NCBI GenBank assembly: GCA_900546145.1
Contig: URBN01000034.1
Span: forward strand, 1 to 20,739
Reading direction: 5' to 3'
DNA: 20,739 nt
Origin: an uncultured Desulfovibrio sp.
GTDB lineage: Bacteria > Desulfobacterota > Desulfovibrionia > Desulfovibrionales > Desulfovibrionaceae
The notes under the pieces were generated by a model that was given only the letters and a program-made list of their open reading frames with translations, had not been told where the DNA came from and made no database searches. Positions 5,600-13,412 of the stretch are shown piece by piece. The translations under genes were made by a program, and so were the position numbers. Position 1 is the first letter of the stretch, and every line of letters starts with the position of its first letter.

Positions 5600-7750
5600 G
5601 TGGTACGATTTTTTTTTGCCTGCTTCCTGTTCTGTCTGACCTTCCCCATTCACGCGTTTTCCGCGGATACCTGGGCTGTTTACTGGTACATCTGCGGCAG
5701 CGACCTCGAATCGGAATACGGCTCCGCTTCCGACGATATCGCGGAGCTGCTCAGGGCCCGTCTTCCTGAAAACGTCACGGTTGTTCTTCAGACCGGCGGC
5801 ACGAAAAAGTGGCATAACGGAATCAGTTCCAAAAAAATCAGCCGTTTCGTCTATCGCGGAAAGGATCTTGAACTGGTTGATACGCAGCCGCAGGCCAGCA
5901 TGGGCAGCGGGAAAACGCTGGCCTCCTTCCTTTCCTTCTGTAAGAAGAACTATCCTGCGGATCACCAGGTCTTTGTTTTCTGGGATCACGGCGGAGGCAG
6001 CGCCGGAGGGCTCTGCAATGACGAGAACTTCGGGTATAAGCCTCTTTCCCTGAAGGAGGTGCACGAGGCCTTCTCCAAGGTCTATACGTCCTCAGAGGAA
6101 AAACCGCCTTTTGAAATCATCGGTTTTGATACATGCCTGATGGCGACCCTGGACACGGCCAATGCCGTTCACGGCTTCGCGCGGTACATGGTGGCTTCGC
6201 AGGAGCAGGAACCCGGCAATGGCTGGGAGTACACGAAGTGGGTTGGCGCCCTTGGCCGCAATACCTCCATGAGCGGCGCCGAGCTCGGCAAAATCATATG
6301 CGACGCCTATATGGCCGGCTGCGTGGAAGAGGAGACGCAGGATACGGCTACGCTTTCCCTTATCGATTTAAGCAGGCTTGAGAAGCTGAACACGGGCTTC
6401 AACGCGCTCGGCATCGAGGCCGTTACCAAGGCCGTGGATAACGAAAATTTCTACGCCACATTCGGACGCGGCGCCAAATCGGCGGAAAACTACGTGAACA
6501 ACCGCTCCGAAGGTTTCAGCTGCATGGCCGATATCGGTTCACTCGTCCGCAATCTGGCAAAAGACCTGCCGGAATTTTCTCAGTATACGCTCGATGCTCT
6601 CAAAGAGGCTGTTCTCTACCAGGTCAGCGGCCGCTACAGAAAGCCGTCCGGCCTGTCCTGCTACTACCCGTATGATGGCGATGAAAGCACATTCAGAGCC
6701 ATGGTGGATACGGGCAACGTCACGTCCTTCCTTATTCTCAATGGCCTGCAACACGGTTTCATCGACGGCGATGAAGCTGCCGAGGCGCTCGAGACCATCT
6801 CCAATGGGCTCACAAAGACCCTGGAGAGGGAGGAGGCGGCCGGGGAAAACGGGGGGGAATCGTCTTCCCCACAGCAGAACGCGGAAACAAAACCGGAACA
6901 GCCTTCTGCTGGCGGAGGTTTCCCGTCCTTTAATTTCGGCGCTACCGTCCACGGCGGCGCATCCGGCTCCGGTTCTTCCGGCGGTGAGTCTTCCACGCCG
7001 GCAGCGACACCGGACGCTGTCACAGGCCTCTTCCAGCACGCGTCCTCGCAGGTCCTTGCGAATGTAAAACCTCTCGAGAAACTGGATATTTCCTCGCTGG
7101 AAGACTTCAATGTCAGTGTGACAAAGGAAGGCGATGCTCTCCTTGACCTCGGCCCCGAGCGGGTCCGTTTCATTGACTCCGTGCGTTTCTACCTTGCCTA
7201 CTACAGCGTTGAGGACGACGTCATCATGCTCCTCGGCAAGGACGCCGACATGAAGGCTGACTGGGAGAAGGGAACGTTCAGGGACAATTTCCGCGGCGTG
7301 TGGGCGGCCCTCGATGGTCACCTCGTCTACATGGAAATCACCGGTGAGTATGACGACTACAACCTGTATGTCGTGCCCGTCATGCTGAACGGCGTCCGCT
7401 GCAACCTTCAGGTCGTCTATGATTTCGGCAAGGAGAAATACCAGGTCCTGGGCGCGCGCCGGGTCATTGAGAACAACGTCGTCGATAAGGTTCTCATCAA
7501 ACTCAAACCCGGCGACAAGGTGACGACTATTCTCAAGGGCATGACTATCTCCGGCGACGACGATGATTTTCAGGAAGTCGAAGTGGACACCTTTACTCTT
7601 GGGAAAAAGTACGAGTTCAAAGATATCGACATGGGCGACGGAACGTTCATGTTTATGTTTGAAATGACTGACGTCCAGAACAATACCGCCACCTCGAAAG
7701 TCGTGACCATCGAAGTCGAGGGTGACAACATCAGGTTCTCGGACGACTAG
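5600..7750 (+). CDS. Secreted clostripain-family (C11) cysteine peptidase
   Basis: The start is GTG 5600, with AGGGAGG 5 nt upstream, giving a signal peptide (residues 1-22, ending His-Ala-Phe-Ser-Ala) and a 716-aa precursor. The frame is open further upstream, but that part lacks these features. The peptidase domain starts at Trp-Ala-Val-Tyr-Trp-Tyr-Ile-Cys-Gly-Ser-Asp. The catalytic dyad is His130 in Phe-Trp-Asp-His-Gly-Gly-Gly and Cys179 in Gly-Phe-Asp-Thr-Cys-Leu-Met-Ala, both diagnostic of C11. Clostripain and relatives cleave after Arg/Lys and are Ca-dependent. A Gly/Ser/Pro/Glu-rich linker (about 407-475) connects to a ~240-residue C-terminal region with an acidic Gly-Asp-Asp-Asp-Asp stretch; I cannot assign this part. 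It probably acts in the periplasm or outside the cell. Specificity is inferred from the family only. Confidence 0.9.
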   Translation: MVRFFFACFLFCLTFPIHAFSADTWAVYWYICGSDLESEYGSASDDIAELLRARLPENVTVVLQTGGTKKWHNGISSKKISRFVYRGKDLELVDTQPQASMGSGKTLASFLSFCKKNYPADHQVFVFWDHGGGSAGGLCNDENFGYKPLSLKEVHEAFSKVYTSSEEKPPFEIIGFDTCLMATLDTANAVHGFARYMVASQEQEPGNGWEYTKWVGALGRNTSMSGAELGKIICDAYMAGCVEEETQDTATLSLIDLSRLEKLNTGFNALGIEAVTKAVDNENFYATFGRGAKSAENYVNNRSEGFSCMADIGSLVRNLAKDLPEFSQYTLDALKEAVLYQVSGRYRKPSGLSCYYPYDGDESTFRAMVDTGNVTSFLILNGLQHGFIDGDEAAEALETISNGLTKTLEREEAAGENGGESSSPQQNAETKPEQPSAGGGFPSFNFGATVHGGASGSGSSGGESSTPAATPDAVTGLFQHASSQVLANVKPLEKLDISSLEDFNVSVTKEGDALLDLGPERVRFIDSVRFYLAYYSVEDDVIMLLGKDADMKADWEKGTFRDNFRGVWAALDGHLVYMEITGEYDDYNLYVVPVMLNGVRCNLQVVYDFGKEKYQVLGARRVIENNVVDKVLIKLKPGDKVTTILKGMTISGDDDDFQEVEVDTFTLGKKYEFKDIDMGDGTFMFMFEMTDVQNNTATSKVVTIEVEGDNIRFSDD

Positions 7751-7921
7751 CCGCTGCGCAACACGTTCCGGGCGGAGCAGGCGTCAGCATTGCCGGGCGG
7801 CCGTCTGACATCAGTACGGTAAAGCCGCAGCCTCCTTCGGAAAGGCTGCTCCCCCGGACGCGCGGGCTTCGGGAAAAGGGGAAAGGGCTGTTTCGGGTTT
7901 CCCTTTCCCCCGGATTCCTGG
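7751..7921. other. Post-peptidase intergenic region with two hairpins
   Basis: Two stem-loops follow the peptidase stop: GCAGCCT (7827-7833) with AGGCTGC (7843-7849), and a perfect 10-bp GGGGAAAGGG (7878-7887) with CCCTTTCCCC (7901-7910). Neither has a T-tract, so they may terminate poorly or help insulate the riboswitch promoter that follows. Confidence 0.5.
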
Positions 7922-7950
7922 TTGACAGGTTCCGGATGTCATAATATCAA
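7922..7950 (+). promoter_or_regulatory. Probable sigma-70 promoter of the metE operon
   Basis: A perfect -35 TTGACA (7922-7927) is followed at 17 nt by TATCAA (7945-7950); other AT-rich -10 options (TAATAT at 7942) give shorter spacers. The riboswitch aptamer begins about 15 nt downstream, the expected place for a transcription start. Confidence 0.6.
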
Positions 7951-7962
7951 TAATTCAACATA

Positions 7963-8104
7963 TTGTGATTTGAAACGGAAAGCGGTGAGAATCCGCTGCG
8001 GACGCGCCACTGTAACCGGCAGCACCCGCCGAAGCCACTGTTGCGGCAGCAATGGGAAGGCAAGGCATCACAGGGGTCGGAAGCCAGGAGACGCCAGATC
8101 ACGA
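7963..8104 (+). promoter_or_regulatory. Cobalamin (AdoCbl-type) riboswitch aptamer
   Basis: The conserved blocks are present in order: GGTGAGAATCC, GCGGACGCGCCACTGTAA, GAAGCCACTG, TGGGAAGGC and the B12 box GAAGCCAGGAGACGCC. A closing P1 helix pairs GTGAT (7965-7969) with ATCAC (8098-8102). P5 is TTGC/GCAA (8041-8044 with 8049-8052 or nearby) around a GGCA-containing loop. These riboswitches bind adenosylcobalamin or related corrinoids and reduce expression of B12 transport/synthesis genes and of B12-independent isoenzymes such as metE. The gene directly downstream is metE, which fits exactly. No intrinsic terminator follows, so translational control is likely. Confidence 0.95.
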
Positions 8105-8252
8105 TAACCGCGGTTTCCGCGGTGCGGCAGTACTGTCTCGCGTATAGACAAATCTGTCCGGGCGGTTACACCGTATACCCGTACTGTCACTGGCCGTTCC
8201 CGGCGAACGTGAAATGGGACTGCCCTTTCAACACTTTTGAAAGGAGCATCTC
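8105..8252 (+). promoter_or_regulatory. Riboswitch expression platform with SD-sequestering hairpin
   Basis: CCTTTCAA (8224-8231) pairs perfectly with TTGAAAGG (8237-8244), hiding most of the AAAGGAG SD that sits 6 nt before the TTG start of metE. Just 5' of the hairpin, CTGCC (8220-8224) is complementary to GGCAG in the aptamer L5 region (8045-8049), a possible kissing contact. Upstream are ACCGCGG/CCGCGGT (8107-8123) and a longer interrupted stem (CAGTAC at 8128 with GTACTG at 8181; GTATA at 8142 with TATAC at 8174). The overall fold is inference; the SD hairpin is seen directly. Confidence 0.7.
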
Positions 8253-10517
8253 TTGAAGACCCACATTCTTGGTTTCCCGTCCATCGGGAAACACCGGGAG
8301 CTGAAAACAGCTCTCGAATCTTTCTGGAAAGGAACTCTTTCTGCTGAAGGCCTGTCCGAAACCTGCACGGAACTGAAGAAGCGTCACTGGAAGGTGCAGC
8401 GTGATGCCGGGCTCAGCTATGTGACCACCGGGGATTTTTCCCTGTATGACAGAATGCTGGACATGACCTGCATGCTTGGGGCCGTGCCCTCCCGTTTTAT
8501 GCCCTGCCGGGACGCTCCGTATCCCGCACGGTATTTCAGTCTCGCGCGCGGCGATGCCGCACTGAATATCCCGGCACTGGAAATGACCAAGTGGTTCGAT
8601 ACGAACTACCATTACCTCGTACCGGAAATTGACGGGGGCGTTCCCTGGACGGAAGGGGAACATCCCGTCCTGGCAGATACCAGGCTGGCAGGTTCTCTTG
8701 GTTATTCTCCGAAACCCGCGCTCATCGGTCCTTTCACGTGGCTCGCTCTGGCGAAGGGGAAGGGCGATGCGGAAAAATGGAGCTTTCTGAAAAAAATTGT
8801 GGGTCCGTACTGCCGTCTTCTGCAGGCTCTCTCACCCCTCTGCGATCTCATCCAGATTGAGGAGCCTGTCCTGTGCACGGATCTGCTGCCGGATGAAGCC
8901 GGGAAACAGTTCACCCGCGTGTACGCGGCCCTGAATGAGGCCTGCGGCAGAAAACTCATGCTGACGGCCTATTTCGGCACGCTTGCGGATTCCCTTGCGC
9001 TGGCAGCCGCTTCTGGCTGCGCGGCTCTGCATGTCGATCTGGTGCGCGGGGAAAATGAGCTTGATGACGTGCTTGCCGCCATTCCCGGAGACATGACGCT
9101 TTCCCTCGGGCTTGTTAACGGCAGGAATATCTGGAGAACTAACTACGCACGGGCAGTTTCCAGTATCCACAGGGCTGTCTCGAAGATCGGAAAAGACCGT
9201 GTGATGCTCGGCACGAGCTGCTCTCTGTTACATGCCCCGGTGGATCTCTCGGAAGAAACGGCTCTGCCGGAATACGTGAAGAGCCGCATGGCTTTTGCCG
9301 TCCAGAAGTGCGCGGAGCTTGCCAGCCTGAACGCTGCCGTGGAATCCGGGGTCAGCAGCTCTATAGAGGAGAACGCGGCGGTCCTTAAAGCCGCCGGCGA
9401 ACACCCTGAAACCAGAATTGATTCCGTGCGCAGGCGTACCGCCTCCATCGCGGAAAATGACCTTAGACGTAAATCGCCGTACCCGCAGCGCCGGGCCGCG
9501 CAGTCCTGGCTCCATCTTCCGCTTCTGCCAACGACGACGATAGGTTCTTTTCCCCAGACCCCTGAGATCCGCAGAGTCCGCAGGGATTTCAAAAACGGCA
9601 GTATTTCCCATGAGGAGTACACTGCGGCCATTCGCCGGGAAATCAGATCCTGCATTGAAAAACAGGAAAAGCTCGGCCTGGATGTGCTCGTGCACGGTGA
9701 GGCCGAGCGCAATGACATGGTGGAGTACTTCGGCCGGCAGCTCGGTGGTTTCTGCTTCACGCAGAACGGTTGGGTGCAGAGTTACGGCAGCCGCTGCGTC
9801 AGGCCGCCGGTTATTTATGGCGATGTGTACCGGAAACACCCCATGACCGTGGACTGGATACTCTACGCGCAGTCCCTCACCGGAAAACCGGTGAAAGGGA
9901 TGCTTACCGGACCGGTGACCATCCTGTGCTGGAGTTTTGTCCGCGAAGATCTGGAGCGGTACGAAGTCTGCCGCCAGATCGCCCTAGCCATACGCGACGA
10001 GGTTCAGGATCTGGAAAAGGCCGGCGTGCGCGTCATTCAGATTGACGAGGCAGCCCTGCGCGAAGGCATGCCGCTGCGTCAGGCCGAAGCGGAAAAATAC
10101 CTGAAGTGGGCCGTGGATGCGTTCCGCCTCGCTTCCTCTGGAGTTGAGGATTCCACGCAGATACACAGTCACATGTGCTACAGCGAGTTCAACGCCATTT
10201 TGCCCTGGATTGCCCGGATGGACGCCGACGTTATCAGCATTGAATCCAGCCGGAGCGGCATGGAGCTTCTGGATGCCTTTTCAAAGTTCCAGTACCAGGC
10301 CGCTGTCGGTCCCGGCGTGTATGACATCCACAGCCCGCGCATTCCTTCTGAGGCGGAAATCGAAGAGCTCCTCCGCAGGGCGCTGCGGTATATCCCGAAG
10401 GATAAGCTGTGGGTGAATCCCGACTGCGGCCTGAAAACGCGCCGGTGGGAGGAGGCCTATCCCTCTCTTGAGAACATGGTTGCCGCGGCTCTGAAGGTCA
10501 GAGCCTGCCTGATCTGA
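8253..10517 (+). CDS. metE: Cobalamin-independent methionine synthase MetE
   Basis: MetE transfers the methyl group of 5-methyltetrahydropteroyl-tri-glutamate directly to homocysteine, without B12. The 754-aa product matches the family's two-barrel architecture. The N-terminal barrel starts Thr-His-Ile-Leu-Gly-Phe-Pro, like E. coli MetE. The catalytic C-terminal barrel begins near Thr-Thr-Thr-Ile-Gly-Ser-Phe-Pro-Gln-Thr. All four zinc ligands are present: His640 and Cys642 in Ser-His-Met-Cys-Tyr, Glu664 in Ile-Glu-Ser-Ser-Arg, and Cys725 in Asn-Pro-Asp-Cys-Gly. The start is TTG, with AAAGGAG 6 nt upstream inside a hairpin. The cobalamin riboswitch directly upstream predicts repression when B12 is available. 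The second MetE-like gene follows after 26 bp. Confidence 0.97.
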   Translation: MKTHILGFPSIGKHRELKTALESFWKGTLSAEGLSETCTELKKRHWKVQRDAGLSYVTTGDFSLYDRMLDMTCMLGAVPSRFMPCRDAPYPARYFSLARGDAALNIPALEMTKWFDTNYHYLVPEIDGGVPWTEGEHPVLADTRLAGSLGYSPKPALIGPFTWLALAKGKGDAEKWSFLKKIVGPYCRLLQALSPLCDLIQIEEPVLCTDLLPDEAGKQFTRVYAALNEACGRKLMLTAYFGTLADSLALAAASGCAALHVDLVRGENELDDVLAAIPGDMTLSLGLVNGRNIWRTNYARAVSSIHRAVSKIGKDRVMLGTSCSLLHAPVDLSEETALPEYVKSRMAFAVQKCAELASLNAAVESGVSSSIEENAAVLKAAGEHPETRIDSVRRRTASIAENDLRRKSPYPQRRAAQSWLHLPLLPTTTIGSFPQTPEIRRVRRDFKNGSISHEEYTAAIRREIRSCIEKQEKLGLDVLVHGEAERNDMVEYFGRQLGGFCFTQNGWVQSYGSRCVRPPVIYGDVYRKHPMTVDWILYAQSLTGKPVKGMLTGPVTILCWSFVREDLERYEVCRQIALAIRDEVQDLEKAGVRVIQIDEAALREGMPLRQAEAEKYLKWAVDAFRLASSGVEDSTQIHSHMCYSEFNAILPWIARMDADVISIESSRSGMELLDAFSKFQYQAAVGPGVYDIHSPRIPSEAEIEELLRRALRYIPKDKLWVNPDCGLKTRRWEEAYPSLENMVAAALKVRACLI

Positions 10518-10543
10518 ATCATCCGCCCAAAGGAGATATGACA

Positions 10544-11674
10544 ATGACTGTTTCTGATAATTCCGTTCCCCGCGATGTCCCTCCCTTCCGCGCAGATCAC
10601 GTCGGCAGCTTCCTGCGCCCGGAGTCCGTCAGGAAGGCCAGACTGGAGGCGCAGCATGGCCTGATTTCCCCGGAGGAACTGCGCGCTGTGGAAGACGACG
10701 CCATACGGGCTCTGGTGAAAAAGGAAAAGGAGTGCGGCCTGCGCGCCGTGACGGATGGTGAGTTCCGGCGCAGCTGGTGGCATTACGATTTCTTCGCCGG
10801 ACTGGAAGGCATTGAAAAGGTGGCTGCGGAAAAGCCCCTGGCGTTCCACGGCGTGCAGCCCAGGGCGGAAAAGGTGGTGCTGACGGGGCGTGTGGACTTC
10901 ACCGGACGCCACCCCCATCTGCGTGACTTTGCCTTTCTGCTGGCCAACGCCGGCGGAGCCGTGCCCAAGATGTGCATTCCTTCCCCCGCGATTCTTCACC
11001 TGGTCCTGGCTGTCAGGGATGTGCATTTCAGGCTGCCGTCCTTCTATGCCGATGAGGATGACTTCATGGAAAGCCTGACCGCTGCCTACAGGAAGGCGAT
11101 CCGGGCATTTTATGAGGAAGGATGCCGTTACCTGCAGCTCGACGATACCAGCTGGGGAACGCTGTGCTCCCCGGAGGAACGCTCCAGGCTGGAGCAGCGC
11201 GGCATTGATCCTGACTCGCTGACCCGCAGTTACGTTGCGATGATCAACGAAGCCGTGAGGGACCGTCCCGCCGACATGGCAATAACCATGCACATCTGCC
11301 GCGGCAATTTCCGCTCAACGTGGATGACCAGCGGCGGCTATGAACCGGTTGCCGGTGAGCTGTTCGGAAAGGCCAGGCTCAGCGGCTTTTTCCTGGAATA
11401 TGACACGAAACGGGCCGGGGACTTCACCCCTCTCCGCTTTATCCGCGATCAGCAGGTCGTGCTCGGTCTTGTGTCGTCGAAAACCGGGAAACTGGAGAGC
11501 AGGGAGGAACTGAAGAAGAGGATTGCCGAGGCTGCGGAGTTTGTTCCCCTTAATCAGCTCTGCCTGAGTCCTCAGTGCGGATTTTCCTCTACCGAAGAAG
11601 GAAATATTCTGACTGAGGAGGAACAGTGGAACAAGATCCGCTTAGTGGCTGAAACCGCTTCCGAGGTCTGGTAA
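10544..11674 (+). CDS. MetE C-terminal-domain-like methyltransferase (YxjG/YxjH type)
   Basis: This 376-aa protein corresponds to the catalytic barrel of MetE only and belongs to the MetE-C family (COG0620) of short proteins such as B. subtilis YxjG/YxjH. All zinc/thiol ligands are kept: His250 and Cys252 in Met-His-Ile-Cys-Arg, Glu285 in Phe-Leu-Glu-Tyr-Asp, and Cys345 in Pro-Gln-Cys-Gly. The N-terminal Asp-His-Val-Gly-Ser-Phe-Leu-Arg-Pro motif matches the substrate loop. The ATG at 10544 has AGGAG 8 nt upstream; an ATG at 10538 is only 2 nt from the SD. Lacking the N-terminal barrel, it may use a methyl donor other than polyglutamyl-folate, or serve homocysteine recycling; this is inference. 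It is 26 bp downstream of metE, so it should share the B12 riboswitch promoter. Confidence 0.9.
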   Translation: MTVSDNSVPRDVPPFRADHVGSFLRPESVRKARLEAQHGLISPEELRAVEDDAIRALVKKEKECGLRAVTDGEFRRSWWHYDFFAGLEGIEKVAAEKPLAFHGVQPRAEKVVLTGRVDFTGRHPHLRDFAFLLANAGGAVPKMCIPSPAILHLVLAVRDVHFRLPSFYADEDDFMESLTAAYRKAIRAFYEEGCRYLQLDDTSWGTLCSPEERSRLEQRGIDPDSLTRSYVAMINEAVRDRPADMAITMHICRGNFRSTWMTSGGYEPVAGELFGKARLSGFFLEYDTKRAGDFTPLRFIRDQQVVLGLVSSKTGKLESREELKKRIAEAAEFVPLNQLCLSPQCGFSSTEEGNILTEEEQWNKIRLVAETASEVW

Positions 11675-11684
11675 AAAAGAAAAG

Positions 11685-11721
11685 AGGAAGCCGCCCGGTG
11701 TAGTACGGGCGGCTTCCTTTC
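11685..11721. terminator. Terminator of the metE operon
   Basis: AGGAAGCCGCCC (11685-11696) pairs perfectly with GGGCGGCTTCCT (11707-11718) around a 10-nt loop. The T-run after it is short (TTT), but an A-rich run precedes the stem, so it would also terminate strongly in the reverse direction. Confidence 0.75.
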
Positions 11722-11725
11722 AGCA

Positions 11726-11754
11726 TTGAAGTCCGGAGCCTTTTCCGACAAAAT
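11726..11754 (+). promoter_or_regulatory. Candidate promoter of the thrE-like gene
   Basis: TTGAAG (11726-11731), a 17-nt spacer and CAAAAT (11749-11754) match the sigma-70 consensus at four of six positions each. It lies between the upstream terminator and the next start codon at 11825. Confidence 0.4.
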
Positions 11755-11824
11755 AGCGCATCACATTGTTTCCATATCCGGGCATACAGGAAATTCAGCT
11801 CCGGTTTAACGTGAAGGTGCAGCT

Positions 11825-13168
11825 ATGACGGGATTAGCCTGCGGACAGGACGGGATTAAGAAGAACCATATGGACATTCTCTGGCATGAGTATGGCGCCA
11901 GAGACGGGAACGTTCCCATCAGGGAGGCCGGACTTCAGGCCAGGGCTTCAATTGTGGGACGGCTCGGCATGATGATGCTGGCCTGCGGTACGGGCGCGTG
12001 GCGGGTCAGAACTTCCATGAATACCCTTTCCGAGCTGATGCACATGACCTGTTCGGCTGACATCGGTCTTATGTCCATTCAGTACAGCTGCTTTGACGGA
12101 CGCGACAGCTTCACGCAGTCCCTGAGCCTCACAAACACGGGGGTGAACACCTCGCAGCTGACCCGCCTCGAAAAATTCGTGCGGGACTTCAGGGAACATG
12201 AACTTTCCAAGACATGCGATGAGATCCATTCTGATTTGGATGAAATAGAGAAACTGGGCGGACTCTACTCGCACCTGTCACTGGGCTTCGCGTCGGCGTT
12301 TGCCTGCGGGGCGTTCACGTTTCTTCTTGGAGGCGGGCTCGTGGAGATGTTCTGCGCCTTCTGGGGCGCCGGCATAGGCCACTTCATCCGCTGCAAACTC
12401 ATAAAGCGGCACCTCACCCTGTTCCTGAACATTATGGTTTCCGTATCGGCCGCGTGCGTGTCCTATACGATCCTGTTCCGTCTGCTGGAGATGTTCCTGC
12501 ACGTCAGGTTCCAGCACGAGGCCGGATATATCTGCTCCATGCTTTTCATTATCCCGGGCTTCCCGTTCATTACCTGCGGCATTGACCTTGCCAAGCTGGA
12601 TATGCGGTCGGGCCTGGAGCGTCTGATGTACGCGCTCATCATTATCACCGTGGCGACGATGACAGCCTGGATTCTGGCCGTACTGCTGAGACTGCATCCC
12701 ACGGCGTTTCTGCCGCAGAATCTTTTCCTGTGGCAGCAGATCCTCTTCCGCCTCGTGGCCAGCTTCTGCGGCGTTTTCGGCTTTTCCATGATGTTCAACA
12801 GTCCTCTGCGCCTCGCTGCCGCGGCCGGCCTTATCGGCGCCTTCTCCAACACGCTGCGCCTTGAGCTTGTGGATCTCTGCTCCATGGCACCCGCTGCTGC
12901 AGCGTTTCTCGGAGCGTTCTGTTCAGGCCTGGCGGCATCGGCCATCAAGGGGTTCTCCGGTTTCCCCAGAATTGCCCTGACTGTTCCGTCTATTGTCATC
13001 ATGGTCCCGGGTCTCTACCTCTACAAGAGCTTCTATAATCTCGGCGTCATGAATCTCACCGGAGCGCTGCAGTGGCTCTGCATGGCCACACTCATTGTTC
13101 TCGCTCTTCCTCTCGGGCTCGTGGCGGCCAGGATTCTGACAGACAGAAATTTCCGCCACTGCACGTAG
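11825..13168 (+). CDS. ThrE-family threonine/serine exporter
   Basis: The 447-aa product has the ThrE architecture: a cytoplasmic N-terminal part with the Cys-Gly-Thr-Gly-Ala-Trp-Arg-Val-Arg-Thr-Ser-Met-Asn-Thr-Leu motif (54-68), then about ten membrane segments in two halves, the second being the ThrE_2-type bundle. Corynebacterium ThrE exports threonine and serine by proton motive force; substrate here is inferred from the family only. The start ATG has an AAGGTG-type SD. It has its own candidate promoter and is separated from the metE operon by a terminator. Downstream, a T7 run at 13200-13206 has only a weak stem before it, so read-through into the DUF169 gene is possible. Confidence 0.85.
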   Translation: MTGLACGQDGIKKNHMDILWHEYGARDGNVPIREAGLQARASIVGRLGMMMLACGTGAWRVRTSMNTLSELMHMTCSADIGLMSIQYSCFDGRDSFTQSLSLTNTGVNTSQLTRLEKFVRDFREHELSKTCDEIHSDLDEIEKLGGLYSHLSLGFASAFACGAFTFLLGGGLVEMFCAFWGAGIGHFIRCKLIKRHLTLFLNIMVSVSAACVSYTILFRLLEMFLHVRFQHEAGYICSMLFIIPGFPFITCGIDLAKLDMRSGLERLMYALIIITVATMTAWILAVLLRLHPTAFLPQNLFLWQQILFRLVASFCGVFGFSMMFNSPLRLAAAAGLIGAFSNTLRLELVDLCSMAPAAAAFLGAFCSGLAASAIKGFSGFPRIALTVPSIVIMVPGLYLYKSFYNLGVMNLTGALQWLCMATLIVLALPLGLVAARILTDRNFRHCT

Positions 13169-13382
13169 CAGGCCAGTCCCTCCATCCGGATATCCTCCTG
13201 TTTTTTTGTTCTGCCGGTCTGCTGCGCTCCCGGTTCTCACGGAGCCGTTTGTCCGCCGGAGCGGAGGCAGACATCCTTTTCTGCTTCCCCCGGAGGGGGA
13301 GAAAAGGGTATTCTGGAAACGTCCGGAGCCTGCCGCCGGAAAGCGGAATGACCGGCGTGGCTCTTTCAGAAAAACCGCGGGG

Positions 13383-13407
13383 GGCGGCGGATGCCGCCGC
13401 CAGGAGG
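13383..13407 (+). promoter_or_regulatory. GC-only hairpin touching an SD site
   Basis: GGCGGCGG (13383-13390) and CCGCCGCC (13394-13401) form a perfect 8-bp stem with a 3-nt loop. The SD AGGAGG (13402-13407) starts at the next base. The hairpin would not cover the SD but would restrict ribosome access. Confidence 0.6.
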
Positions 13408-13412
13408 TAGCC

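Noticed and set aside
4801..5649. A 282-codon minus-strand frame opposite the membrane-protein gene
   Set aside because: The plus-strand product has five clean membrane segments; the opposite frame is a hydrophilic shadow.
9228..9839. A 203-codon minus-strand frame inside metE
   Set aside because: It is entirely within a conserved gene with full-length homology and has no independent support.
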